Assembly: GCA_963989245.1 (NCBI GenBank)
Contig: OZ022340.1
Coordinates: 38,156,982 to 38,220,981 of the forward strand
Length of the DNA stretch: 64,000 nt
Source: Nansenia antarctica
Lineage: Eukaryota; Chordata; Actinopteri; Argentiniformes; Microstomatidae
Direction: 5' to 3'
The translations under genes and the position numbers were made by a program. Below, in pieces: positions 38,135 through 49,449 of the stretch (position 1 is its first letter; each line of letters opens with the position of its first letter). The notes under the pieces were generated by a model that saw only the letters and a list, made by a program, of their open reading frames with translations, was not told where the DNA came from and did no database searches.

Positions 38135-39540
38135 CTGTGGCTAAATAACTGGACGGGCATACAAGATAACCGAACGAGGTATGGACCCCGACAGTATTGA
38201 AACTGTATTTATCTAACCTGTTGCGAACACTCTTTTATCTGGGTTACATCGCACAGTGTTTATGATTTCACGTTGGTTTCATGTTTATAATTTTCAAAAG
38301 TCATGCCAGATTCTGTCTCCTATTTCATTGATCTTTACGTGGTTATCATTTGGCACGAAAGTTAACAGATGATCCTGTTTTGTTTAATGTGTTGTGCGCT
38401 GTTGTAGAGGGACATGCAAATATTATGCTTTTACTAATGTGCCATGCACTTGGTATAGCCTACATGTTAAAGACACGTTAATGTTTTGTTTTTGACTAAC
38501 GTACTATATATTGAAGTGACATGCACATGTTTTGTTTTGATTAGTGTACAGCTCAGTGTCCGGCGGTGACACGCACAACTCTTGACAAATGTAGTGTTCT
38601 CTTAAAGGGACCTGCACGTAATTTGGTTTGACTATATGTCTTAAAGTGACACGCACATATTTGGTTTTGACTAAGGTACACACACACACACACACACACA
38701 CATACACATCTTAAAGGAACTTGCAAATACCCTGGTTTGACTAATCCACAATACATTGTCTTAAAGGGACATGCACATATTTAGTTTTGACTTAGGTACA
38801 CATACACACACGTCTTAACGCGTACGCCACACACACTTACACATGTCTTGAAGGGGCATGCACATACTTTGGTTTGACTACTGTACTGTAATGTGCCATG
38901 CACTGTATGTATAGATGTTTCTCTCATTTTTTTTTTTTTTTTTTTTTACATTTGTATTATTACTGTAAAGTACAATCGGTATATATATATAACTCTGTGG
39001 TCTCATGTGAGTACAAATATTTGATAGACCTAGTAGTCCGATCCAACCAGTTAAATGTATCCTACTACTTGCTAAATGGTTAGAGCAAATGTTTGTGTTA
39101 CTGTAGTTCCCAGTAGTTCATGATTGTAACCTTAAGCTTGTTCATTTGAATGCTCTTAGACTCTCTCCACCGTTAGGAGACAGAAGAGTAGAGCACCTAG
39201 TTATGTTTTTCCTGAAGTCAAGGAGTATACACCTGCAGTTCACTCCGATTGGGGGAGTGGATATAGGGGGGAGGATGGGTGGGGGGGTGGGCAAGGAAGT
39301 GGGTGGGGGCCCCATCTTTTTGTTGCTGTTGTTTTTGTTGTGTTTTTTTCTCTTTTAATTTTTTTCTCTTTATTATGATTTTCTCTCTTTCTTCTTTCTC
39401 TCTTTTTCCCCCTCTTTTCCTTTTCTCCTCAATTGCTTGGGTACAAGTACGTTGGGGTCTATTCCATATGTCAGGTTTAAACAACTGTTTATCATATGGC
39501 TAGCAATAATGTATGTAAGGGCACGGGACGTGCAGTTAAA
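38135..39540. other. Long ORF1-ORF2 spacer of the L1 with degenerate repeats
   Basis: This 1.4-kb stretch has no gene. About 38467-38890 holds diverged direct repeats built on ttaaagggacatgcacatat + ttggttttgactaaggtaca. A (ca)n tract (about 38676-38703), a poly-T (about 38928-38947) and CT-rich runs (39320-39430) follow. Confidence 0.65.
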
Positions 39541-39961
39541 ATGATTTCCTGGAACGTGGGGGGGGGGTCAATGGGCCTATTGGGATATTTTCCCACCTAA
39601 AATACCTTAAAGCTGACATTATTTTCCTACAAGAGACTCATTTACGCACTATTGATCATCAACGATTAAGCCGACCTTGGATAAGCTCAATCTTTCACTC
39701 AAAGTTTAATACTAGAACAAGAGGAGCAGCGATATTGATTAAGAAAAATATTCCTTTTAAACATGATGAAGTTATCTGTGATAGTAATGGGCGCTATGTA
39801 ATTGTGGTAGGCATCCTGTGTCAAAAGCCAGTGGTGTTAGTAAATGTATATGCCCCTAACTATGATGATGACGATTTCATGAAGAAACTCCTTTCTTCAA
39901 TACCCAAATTACACTCTCATTCTTTGATACTTGGTGGTGATATAAACACTGTAATAATAAA

Positions 39962-42807
39962 TAGTACCTACAGCAGACTAGACTTACTAGAAGTTGGTGC
40001 GAAAAACGAGGGGACTGTAACGGCGGAATTCTTAGAACAACAAAGGATCCCTTTCGACATCGCGAGAGCGCCGGGTGAACAGTATTACGCTATCCCAACA
40101 CTAAGGCGTAAGCGACGGAGGCGAGATCGTAAACAACGCCGAGGCCGCCGGGGAGGCCTGCTAGCAAGGCTAAGGAGAAGCCCGAACAAACCAGCTTTAC
40201 CAAGCATTTTCCTCTCTAACGTCAGATCCCTGACGAACAAGATGGATGAACTGAGACTACAGGTGGCCAAAAACAGCATCGTAGGGGATAGCTGTGTGAT
40301 TATTCTGACCGAAACCTGGCTAAATGACAACATTGTGGACGCTACCGTTAGCTTAGAGGGCCGCACGCTACATCGCGCCGACCGAACGGAGCGTAGCGGG
40401 AAGTCAAGAGGAGGTGGGATCATAATATCGACGAAGGATAGCTGGTGCTTAAACACGAAAACTGTAAGTAGCCACTGCTCCCCAGACCTAGAATACTTGA
40501 CTGTTAAATGCCGACCCACATACCTCCCTAGGGAGTTTAACGCGGTGCTAATTACATGTGTGTATATAGCGCCTAGCTCAGACAGCAAAGTAGCATTGGC
40601 GCGACTATATGACGTCATTAGTAGCCAACAAAGCACTGATCCACAGGCTATTCACATCATAGCGGGGGACTTTAATCATGTCGACCTGAAGGCAGTACTA
40701 CCCAAGTTCTATCAGCATGTAAAATGTGCAACGAGAGGAGAAAAAACACTGGATAAGGTATACACCAACATCAAACGTGCTTACAAGGCTAGTCCGCTAG
40801 CTCATCTAGGCATGTCTGACCATGTGTCAATCCTCCTGATTCCTGCATACACTACAATGGGGAAAAGTGCTCCCACCACCACTAAGACTGTCAGAACCTG
40901 GCCAGAAGGGTCCGCTCCACTGCAGATCTGCCTAAATGACACCCTATGGCAGGAATATGAGCATGAGGACCTGGAACAGTACACGTCGTCGGTTCTGAAC
41001 CACATAGTGAACTGCACCAACTCAGTCACCGTGGACAAACGGGTCCGGGTCTACCCCAACACGAAGCCATGGATGACTGGGAAGGTCCAAAAACTGATAA
41101 ATGAGAGGGACAACGCCTTCTTCGCAGGAAAGCGCACACCGCTGTACAGCTCCACCCGGGCCAACCTAAAGCGCGGCATCAAAGCGGCCAAGGCAGAGCA
41201 CAGAGAGAAGATTGAGGAATGCCTCCTGAGCAACGACTCCAGGCGGATGTGGCAGGGGGTTCAGCAGATGACAAACTTCAGAGCCAACAGGCTCACAGCC
41301 GCAGAGGACGACCCCCTGCTGGCGGGAAAGCTGAACACCTTCTACGCCCGGTTCGACGAGGGGCGAACGGAGGTAACCACAACACAAACACCACTCTCTC
41401 CAGCTCTCAGCAGCCTCACCCTCACAGAGCATGAGGTGAGACGCGTACTGAAGGCGGTGGACCCCAGGAATGCCTCGGGGCCGGATGGCGTCCTGGGACG
41501 GGTGCTGAGAGACTGCGCCGACCAGCTGGCCGGGGTTTTCACCAACATCTTTAACCAGTACCTGTCCCAGGCCACCGTCCCACCCTGCCTGAAAACCTCA
41601 ACTATCATCCCAGTCCCGAAGAAAAGCACGGTGAGCTGCCTAAACGACTACCGCCCGGTGGCACTCACACCAATCATCATGAAGTGCTTCGAGAAACTAG
41701 TCCGGGCCCACATACTCACACGCCTCCCGCCCAACCTGGATCCATACCAGTTCGCCTACAGAGCCCACAGGTCCACAGAGGACGCCATAGCGACGACTCT
41801 CCACGCCACTCTATCCCACCTGGAGAGGGGAAACAGCTACGCGAGACTGCTCTTCGTGGACTTCAGCTCCGCCTTCAACACCATCCTTCCAGACAGGCTA
41901 GTGACCAAACTACTAGACCTGGGTCTATCACACTCTATATGTGCGTGGATCAAGGACTTCCTGACCGACCGCCCCCAGAGGGTGCGGGTGGGCCCCCACA
42001 CCTCCACAGCCCTCAGCCTCAGCACTAGGTCCCCCCAGGGCTGCGTGCTAAGCCCCATCCTCTACAACCTCTACACCCACGACTTCACCCCCGTCCACCC
42101 CAGCAACTACATCGTAAAGTTTGCAGACGACACCACCGTGGTGGGATGTATCTCGGGGGGGGACGAGGCGGCGTACAGGGATGAGGTAGAGCAACTGAGC
42201 AAGCTGTGCAAGGTTAACAACCTGCTGCTAAACAAGTCAAAGACCCAGGAATTCATCGTAGACTTCAGGAGGAAAAAGTCCGAGATCCAGCCCCTGCTCA
42301 TCGACGGAGAGAGCGTGGAGAGAGTCTCAACCCTCCGATTCCTGGGACACAACATGCGGGATGACCTGGCCTGGAAGGACAACACAAAAGGCACCATCAA
42401 GAGGGCACAACAGCGGCTATACACCCTGAGATGCCTCAGGAAAGAACACAACAAGCAGGAGATACTGGTGGCCTTCTACCACGGCGCAGTGGAGAGCATC
42501 CTCACCTTCGGCATCTCCAACTGGTTCCACAGCTGCACAACAGCGGAGAGAAACGCGCTTACAGAGAGTCGTGAGAACAGCACAGAAGATCACCGGCACC
42601 CCCCTCCCCTCTCTGGAGGAGCTGTACAACACACGCTGTCTCAGGAGGGCCTCCAAGATCTCCAGGGACCCGACCCACCCTGGGCACGTACACTTTGTCA
42701 AGCTGCCCTCGAACAGGAGGTACAGGACCCCGGCCGCTAAGACAAACAGACTGAAGGACTGCTTCTACCACAGGGCCGTCAAGGCCCTGAACACAGAAAA
42801 GGCCTAA
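39962..42807 (+). pseudogene. LINE endonuclease/reverse transcriptase, copy 2, fused in frame to L1 endonuclease
   Basis: The open frame 39735-42740 (1001 codons) begins with about 75 residues of L1 endonuclease and runs straight into this LINE at STYSRLDLLEVG. Motifs match copy 1: SIFLSNVRSLTNKMDEL, IIAGDFNHVD, LLFVDFSSAFNTI, SPQGCVLSPILYNLYTHD and the catalytic FADDTTVVG. An extra T at 42559-42560 (gcgctta against gcgcta in the other copies) shifts the frame. The last ~75 residues, ending NTEKA at 42807, are therefore in another frame. Its break differs from that of copy 1. The fused N-terminus is a product of the insertion, not a recognised natural protein. Confidence 0.85.
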
Positions 42808-43178
42808 GTTCTGGGCCCAGGACAGTCCAGACGGATTGTATGGCAGCTAGTGCTGAGGCACAAACATGTAAATTTTCAAGCCTGCAAACTGTGACACTTT
42901 AAAATAATGTGAAAAAATACTCTTGTGCAATATGACAACCCTAGTTGACTATCTGTGCAGTATAGTACAGTGGATTGTGTACATAGCCTTTATTGATGTA
43001 AACCAGCTCCTTACCTTCTTGTGATTTTATGCTTTTATGCTTTTTCTAAAATGTGTTTTTTTCCCCCTTTCCTAACACCAGGGGAACCACCACCCCTCCT
43101 AAATTTCGTTGTTTGGTACCTATACTGTAGCAATGACAAATAAAGTCCATTCCATTCCATTCCATTCCATTCCATTCC
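39962..43178 (+). mobile_element. L2/CR1-like LINE, copy 2, nested in L1 ORF2
   Basis: Homology to copy 1 begins at tagtacctacagcag and ends in (attcc)n (about 43146-43178). The L1 coding sequence resumes directly after. A 5-bp ataaa (39957-39961 and 43179-43183) is a likely target duplication. The first ~130 bp of copy 1 are missing, so this is a slightly 5'-truncated insertion. Confidence 0.85.
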
Positions 43179-45720
43179 ATAAACCCCATCTTGGATAAAT
43201 CATACCCCAAAACCACAAGCCCCTCTAAAGTGGCTCAGACGTTATCACAATTTATGAACCAATATGGCTATATTGACCCGTGGCGATCTCTACACCCAAC
43301 AGATAAACATTTTTCCTTTTTCTCGCATGTCCATAAGTCTTATTCTCGCATAGATTATTTTTTTTATAGATAAACCGCTTCTCCCTTCGGTAGCCTCTAC
43401 TGAATACCTGGCAAGGGTGAACTCAGATCACTCTCCTTTAACCTTGGAATTTGATATCAAGTCCCAACCCAAAGAATTCCGTCCTTGGAGATTTGACTCC
43501 ACACTTTTATCAGACTCTAATTTTTGCACCTGTATTACTCAATCTATAGAGGTGTTCCTAGAAACCAACCAAACCGACGATGTTAGCCCCAGTTTGCTCT
43601 GGGAGACTCTTAAGGCAGTCCTTAGAGGCAGGATCATTTCTTACTCAGCACATACTAACAAGACAAGGAAAGAACGAAAACAAGAGCTGCTAATATCAAT
43701 AGCTGATCTTGATGAACGTTATGCATTGGCTCCGACTGCAGAATTGTACAAAGAAAAAATTGACATGCAGACGGAATTGAATCTTTTATCAACAAAAGAA
43801 GCAGATAAATTATTACTCAGAACACGTGCCACACTATATGAACATGGAGAGAAGGCAGGGCGTCTCCTTGCACATCAACTGAAGGGTAGGTTAACCTCGC
43901 AGCAAATTCCTCAAATAGAAAACGCCTTAGGTCAAATAACTACTGACCCTTCTGGGATCAATGACACCTTCAAGTCCTTTTACTCCCAACTCTATGAATC
44001 AGAATCACCAAGTAATGACACTGTAATGCAACATTTCTTTTCAAATAAAAATTTACCAAACCTATCAACTGAGAATAGAAACGACCTGGAGTCTCCACTA
44101 AGTATATCTGAGATAACCAAAGCCATTACACTAATGCACAGCGGAAAGTCTCCAGGGCCCGATGGCTTCTCTGTAGAATTTTTCAAATGTTTTTCAAAGC
44201 TACTCGCTCCTCTCTTGTTGGAGATGTTTAAGGAATCTCTGCAACAAGGCACATTGCCACCTACTCTCAAACAAGCTTCCATATCTCTAATACCTAAAGC
44301 AGGAAAAACCCCAGATATATGCTCATCATACCGCCCCATATCCCTCCTGAATGTGGATCTTAAAATACTTGCCAAAGCTTTAGCATGCAGACTTGAAACT
44401 GTTCTACCCAGTGTCATATCAGAGGACCAAACAGGGTTCATCAAAAATCGTCACTCATTTACAAATGTGTGACGGCTTCTTAATATAATCTTTTCTCCAA
44501 CCTCAATGACTGTTCCAGAAGGTGTCATCTCTTTAGATGCCGAAAAGGCCTTTGATCGGGTAGAATGGGACTATTTATTCTTTACCCTAAAAAAATTTGG
44601 CTTCGGAGAACACTTTATTTCCTGGGTACAATTACTGTACACATCCCCACAAACATGCGTGTGCACCAACAATATCAGATCAAAGTTCTTCCCCTTGACA
44701 AGGGGGACACGCCAAGGGTGTCCGTTGTCGCCCCTCCTCTTTGCCATAGCCATCGAGCCTTTGTCCATAGCACTAAAAGCCGATGGACTTATCCCAGGAA
44801 TTATGAGAGGGGGCGTTGAACATAAAGTATCCTTGTATGCAGACGACCTATTACTTTACATATCGGACCCAAAAAGAGCCATCCCTCATATCCTAGACAC
44901 TCTCAAAACCTTTGGTACGTTCTCTGGGTACAAACTCAATATAGGTAAAAGTGAATTTTTCCCCATCAATCAGCTGGCAGGGGATATCACACAGTCTGAT
45001 CTGCCGTTCACCCTTTCCCCGACCACATTTAAATATTTAGGAATCAACATCTCTCAAAGTATACCATTACTACTCAAAAACAATTTCTCTGCACTAACAA
45101 CAAAAGTCAAAGAAGATCTGCAAAAGTGGAATAGCTTACAGCTAACACTTGTAGGGAGAACGCAGTGTATCAAAATGAATATTGTTCCACGATATTTGTA
45201 CCTATTTCAATGTTTGCCTCTTTTCCTTCCCAAATCCTTCTTCCGTAACATTGACGGTGCATTGTCGTCCTTTATATGGGGCAATAAAACTCCAAGGCTT
45301 CAAAAACCCTTATTACAGAGGAGCAGATCGGAGGGCGGGTTGGGTTTACCAAATTTGCAATGTTACTATTGGGCAGCCAATATGCACAAAATTATACACT
45401 GGGCCTTCTATCCCGAAACTCAGTGGTGCCAAATGGAATCACATTCATGCTACTCTTCCTCCCTAAAAGCTTTGGTATGCCATGCCAAAAGACTGAAGCC
45501 CAAGCAACACACACATAATCCGATAGTCATATCTACTTTGAGGATCTGGCATCAAATCAAACAGCACCTTGGCTGGAATACGCTTCCCCTTAATACCCCA
45601 ATATGCAATAATGAGCTGTTCAAACCTGCTAGGATCGATGGCAGATTCTCTCTTTGGGACAGACAAGGTCTTAGCACGATCGGCAATTTATACAAGGATG
45701 GCATATTCTCCACCTTCGCT

Positions 45721-45788
45721 CAGCTGTGTACTGCCTTCAACCTACAGCAATCGGCAGCTGTGTACTGCCTTCAACCTACAGCAATCGG
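45721..45788. repeat. 34-bp tandem duplication inside L1 ORF2
   Basis: The block starting cagctgtgtactgccttcaa occurs twice back to back. The length is not a multiple of three, so it breaks the reading frame. Confidence 0.95.
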
Positions 45789-46699
45789 ACCTATTCAGGT
45801 ACTTTCAAATGTGGCACTTCGTTAAGTCAAATACATCCTCATTTCCGGATGCTCCTCCCTCTTCGGGAATTGACAAACTCTCACCTGTGGCAAAAATGAC
45901 ACGGCAACACATTTCACTCTTATATGACCTCCTAGCCCCGGATACACCCCCGGCTCTGATGAGGATTAAGACAGAATGGGAATCAGAACTTGGCATTGCC
46001 ATATCTGATGACCAGTGGACTGAGGCATTGAGGGAAATAAAATCTTGTTCATCCTGTGCAAAATTCCAACTAATACAATTCAAAATAGTTCATAGAGCAC
46101 ACTACAGTAAATCTAGAGTGATAGGTGCTCCCAGGCTCCTTGTAACCTCACTCATATGTTCTGGTCGTGCCCGAAGCTGGAGGAGTACTGGAAATCTTAT
46201 TTCAAAGTAATTTCGGAAGTGCTGGGACATGTAATAGAACCGTCCCCACATATTGCTATATTTGGTATACCTGAAGAAGGCAAAAGAATGTCAGTAAAGC
46301 AAGCAAATGTGATCTCATTTACCTCTCTGATAGCCCGTCGGAGAATACTTCTACTATGGAAGAGCACGCCACCCCCATCACCAACTTCATGGCTACGCGA
46401 TACAATGTCTCTTTTGGAATTAGAAAAAATCAAGTTCTCTATACGGGGTTCGACAGACAGGTTTTATAGTCACTGGCGGCCCCTTCTCACTTATGTTAAG
46501 AATCTGACCTCCCTTTCCCCAGAATGATTATTACCATATTGCATTGCAGTGGAAAAAACCACACTTGTTGTTGAATAGCCAGGTTGTTATGCAGTACAAT
46601 GACCTATAAGACCCTAAAGTAATACTTTCCCTTGCTTCTATCTCTTTCCTTTCTGCATCTACCTTTCTCTTTCTCTTTCTTTTCTTTCTTTTAATTTTC

Positions 46700-46731
<32 letters not shown>

Positions 46732-47363
46732 TTTTATTTATTTTTCTCATCAATGTATTAATCTGTTTGTAGTTGTTTTATTTCTGTCTGCCTTGTCTGT
46801 ATTTTGCAACAATGCACCTATATAGGAGCAATGATAATATTGTTGCTCACTGTCATATTTTATACATGACATGCACTATTGCTGGGTCGGTGACTGGGAG
46901 ACCAAGGGGTTGGGTGGGTGGGTGGGGGGAGGGACCGTTGTTGGCTGTGTTTCTGTGGTGATTTGTGTGGACTGCCAAAATGCCAATAAAATATGTAAAA
47001 AAAAAAAAAAAAAAAGGGTGGTTTCGGTCCGGTTACAAACGCCGCATCCATCACTTTGCTTCGCTTCGCTTTTGGTGAGAACGCTGCTCGAGGCAGTCCA
47101 TAGGAAAACAACAGCGCACGCGTGTTGATCTGGATAAGAGAGGAACGAAGGGGCAATTTTCAATTTTTCTGACCAATCAACTACCACGTCTGTTGCTTCG
47201 ATTGCGTATGTTACTTCGTTTACATGAAGGGCTGTGAGAACGCAAATCAGAGAAATTATTTATGCAACAATGTTGCGAATGCATCCACTTGCTCCGGGTC
47301 CTGATTCGGACTTTCATGTGAGAACATGACCTAAGTGTATGTAAACTTCCGACATCAACTGTA

Positions 47364-48042
47364 TATGCAGTATTATACACTGAAGTCTAAATGATCACCT
47401 GTTGTGTTTCATATATGAAATGTATAGCCTTAGTAAATACTGCACACTCAACTTTTACACTTCTTTGCTAGTCATACAACCATGTAACTCAGACATTTGC
47501 TGAAAAGAAAGTGGACATTATTTATGGATTTATTGTTTTGTTGAATAGTCATGAATGGTTGGAGGCTCAAATGTTTGTCTGTCCCATTGTAACCGTGGCA
47601 ACAGACAGTAACTTCAATAACTTTATTTTATTTGTATAGCGCTTTTCCTGCAAACGTTGCAGCTCCAAGTGCTCCAATCTTTATATAATCATAATTTAAG
47701 TACATATTTCAGCCTGGCTACTTGTCATCCTTCCCATTATTGCTTGGGCGTTATCAGACAGATCAGTATGGATAGGACTCTGGTGCAATGTTAGGACCTT
47801 ATATTAGCAAAACTAAGAACCAAACAATGGACTCAATGCCTAAACTCTCCATTAATGATTACACTTACCTCCTAGTGTCTGAATATCTTGTGTTAGATCC
47901 CTTTTACATTTACATTTTGGGCATTAAGCAGACGCCTTATTCCAGAAAGATCTGCCACTGGGAGACAGCGAGTCAGGTCTAATCTACCACTGTGTGTTTG
48001 ACTGCATCTGTGTGTGTTTAATCTGTAACCTGCCTTTGACAG
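47364..48042. other. mettl22 intron end, with SINE-like tails
   Basis: No exon was seen before 48043. Bases about 47625-47680 (tttgtatagcgcttttcctg) and about 47908-47960 (gggcattaagcagacgcctt) resemble reverse-oriented tails of fish SINE/LINE families. Confidence 0.5.
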
Positions 48043-48083
48043 AGCACACCATGGCCACAACTTTAGAGGATGTTGGAAAACAG
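48043..48083 (+). CDS. mettl22: mettl22 41-bp exon (EHTMATTLEDVGKQ)
   Basis: The short exon lies between acceptor ctttgacag|AG and donor CAG|gtgagt. With the G from the previous exon it encodes E, then HTMATTLEDVGKQ, and ends at a codon border (phase 0). This segment directly precedes the methyltransferase fold in METTL22. It is too short for ordinary gene finding. The support comes from consensus splice sites, matching phase on both sides, and the conserved HTMAT.LEDVGKQ.WRG context with the next exon 170 bp downstream. Confidence 0.9.
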
Positions 48084-48253
48084 GTGAGTGCCGTTTTCTT
48101 TCTCTCCCTCTCTCCCCCACTCTCTCTCTACCTCCCTCCCTGCCTGTTTTGTCCAGAGAAGCTGATATAATATTATATATGAATGCAGATATGCTCGCCT
48201 CTCCGCCCTTTGAACCCTACCGTTCTATTCCACTCTGTCCCACTTTCCTGCAG

Positions 48254-48398
48254 GTGTGGCGTGGGTCGTTCCTATTGGCCGACTTCATCCTCTCTCAGCC
48301 AACCACCTTCAGGGGAACGACCGTCCTTGAGTTGGGAGCGGGAACTGGGCTGGCCAGTGTTGTCATGGCGACCATGGCCAAAACGGTGTACTGCACAG
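48254..48398 (+). CDS. mettl22: mettl22 exon with SAM-binding motif I
   Basis: This 145-bp exon begins after ctttcctgcag and ends at CACAG|gtaaaa. It encodes VWRGSFLLADFILSQPTTFR, then GTTVLELGAGTGLASVVMAT and MAKTVYCT. ELGAGTGL is the glycine-rich motif I of class I methyltransferases, which contacts S-adenosylmethionine. The leading WRG..LLADFI helix is typical of the METTL21/FAM86-type (Methyltransf_16) lysine methyltransferases. The final G pairs with AT of the 59750 exon to make Asp, the residue after YCT that usually binds the SAM ribose. The 11.35-kb intron downstream is filled by minisatellite and retrotransposon sequence. Confidence 0.93.
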
Positions 48399-48744
48399 GT
48401 AAAACTATTACTATTACTACTAAAAATAATTCACAAAAAAACAGTAGCAAATCACTGCTTTCTAGTGACACTTCTGCCACAGTGAATTGCCTGTGGTGGC
48501 GTAACTAATAACAGAACTTGTGGGGGAATGCTTCTTTCACAACCCCTGGGTCTTTTGTTCACCTCACTGTAATCGGAGGGGATTTCCCTTGCCTGATAGT
48601 TTCCAAGTAGAGGACAACAGTGTCTGCACTGCAAAAAGCCAGCTCTCAAAAACAGGAAAAAAAGCAATAAAAAGGGAAATATGACGTCACTGTGTTGTAC
48701 TGCTCCTTGGTTCTTGTGAACCAAACACAGACTGTTAGTGTCTA
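48399..48744. other. mettl22 intron sequence
   Basis: No exon or repeat was recognised between the exon at 48254-48398 and the MITE. Confidence 0.4.
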
Positions 48745-48774
48745 GTTAACACTAGAACAGCTGTTAGTGTCTAG

Positions 48775-49060
48775 TTAACACTAGAACAGCTGTGAGGGGT
48801 CATTTGTGCAAAATGTCACATTTCAGGACCCTCCTTTCATGACTTTTCCTAGATATGTGCGTGCTACCACCCAGTATCCTTACATTTTCAAAATCACATC
48901 AGGATAAGCTAGTATAAAGCTATTTTGTAGTTTTTCTGTGTAGGAAGCAGGCTAATTTACAAGCGGTCAACTAGTGGTCGTTGTGTGTAAATAGCAGCTT
49001 GAGCATTGTTAAGAGGCGGCTCTTTTTGTAGGTAAGACGGCACGGCTGTTCTAGTGTTAA
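48775..49060. mobile_element. piggyBac-type MITE (TTAA, 12-bp TIR)
   Basis: TTAA followed by cactagaacagc (48775-48790) and gctgttctagtg followed by TTAA (49045-49060) are inverted ends of a 286-bp non-coding element. The left end is preceded by a 29-bp duplicate of itself (tgttagtgtctagttaacac + tagaacagc), so a second TTAA lies at 48746-48749. The interior matches the right end of the piggyBac-like element 26880-33326 in reverse. Confidence 0.85.
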
Positions 49061-49104
49061 TGCTCAGCTCTTTTACTCCCCAGGAAAAGACCAATGTGTC
49101 TAAA

Positions 49105-49449
49105 ACCTGATGTCTCTGATGTCTGTGATGTTTAAAACCTGATGTCTGTGATGTCTGTGGTGTTTATAACCTGATGTCTGTGATGTCTATAACCTGATGT
49201 CTGTGATGTTTATAACCTGCTCTCTGTGGTGTTTATAACCTGATGTCTGTGGTGTTTATAACCTGATGTCTGTGATGTTTATAACCTGATGTCTGTGATG
49301 TCTGTGGTGTTTATAACCTGTTGTCTGTGGTGTTTATAACCTGATGTCTGTGATGTTTATAACCTGATGTCTGTGATGTTTAACACCTGATGTCTGTGGT
49401 GTTTAACACCTGATGTCCGTGATGTCTAACCCCTGATATCTGTGATGTC
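49105..49449. repeat. Minisatellite of about 21 bp (acctgatgtctgtgatgttta), block 1
   Basis: Head-to-tail units of acctgatgtctgtgatgttta, with gtggtgttta and gtgatgtc variants. The array resumes at 59484 after the gypsy retrotransposon and ends at the mettl22 exon. Confidence 0.93.

Larger units (their letters stand above)
39541..46527 (+). pseudogene. L1 ORF2 (endonuclease and reverse transcriptase), broken and interrupted
   Basis: The frame begins MISWNVGG at 39541 and is shifted by a run of ten G (39558-39567). The endonuclease continues with FLQETHLRTIDHQ, VLVNVYAPNYDDD and LILGGDINTV. It is then split by the L2/CR1-like LINE and resumes at about 43183 (ILDKSYPKT ... YSRIDYFFYR). The reverse transcriptase begins before 44472 (SGKSPGPDGFSVEFFK, SYRPISLLNVDLKILAKAL, DQTGFIKNR). 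It is broken by TGA at 44470-44472 and continues at 44506 (ISLDAEKAFDRVEWDYLF, RQGCPLSPLLFAIAIEPL, catalytic YADDLLL). A 34-bp tandem duplication (45721-45754 and 45755-45788) shifts the frame again. The C-terminal part follows in two frames to 46527 (FWSCPKLEEYWKSYF). It cannot make a functional protein. Confidence 0.88.
37131..47011 (+). mobile_element. L1 retrotransposon with target duplication and poly-A tail
   Basis: The L1 starts at acttccggta (37131) and ends in a poly-A tail (about 46997-47011). The 15-bp target duplication aaaagggtggtttcg lies at 37116-37130 and 47012-47026. It is a full-length insertion with an intact ORF1 and a broken ORF2. ORF2 is interrupted by an L2/CR1-like LINE (39962-43178). 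Confidence 0.92.
36987..47328. mobile_element. MITE in the Tc1 arm, split by an L1
   Basis: The left end gtggtgttctcact (36987 onward) and right end gtgagaacatg (about 47318-47328) are imperfect inverted repeats. The target sequence acctaag is duplicated (36980-36986 and 47329-47335). Without the L1 the MITE is about 460 bp and has several gagaacgc/tgagaacg motifs. Confidence 0.65.
26817..47361. mobile_element. Tc1-like element, arms 20.5 kb apart because of nested insertions
   Basis: The left end cagttgaagtcggaagttta (26817 onward) matches the salmonid Tc1/Sleeping Beauty-type terminal repeat. The right end cttccgacatcaactg (47346-47361) is its inverted counterpart, and TA flanks both sides (26815-26816 and 47362-47363). 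Only about 0.5 kb is original Tc1 sequence: 26817-26879, 33327-33530, about 36781-36986 and 47329-47361. No Tc1 transposase frame remains. All else between the arms is later insertions. Confidence 0.85.
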
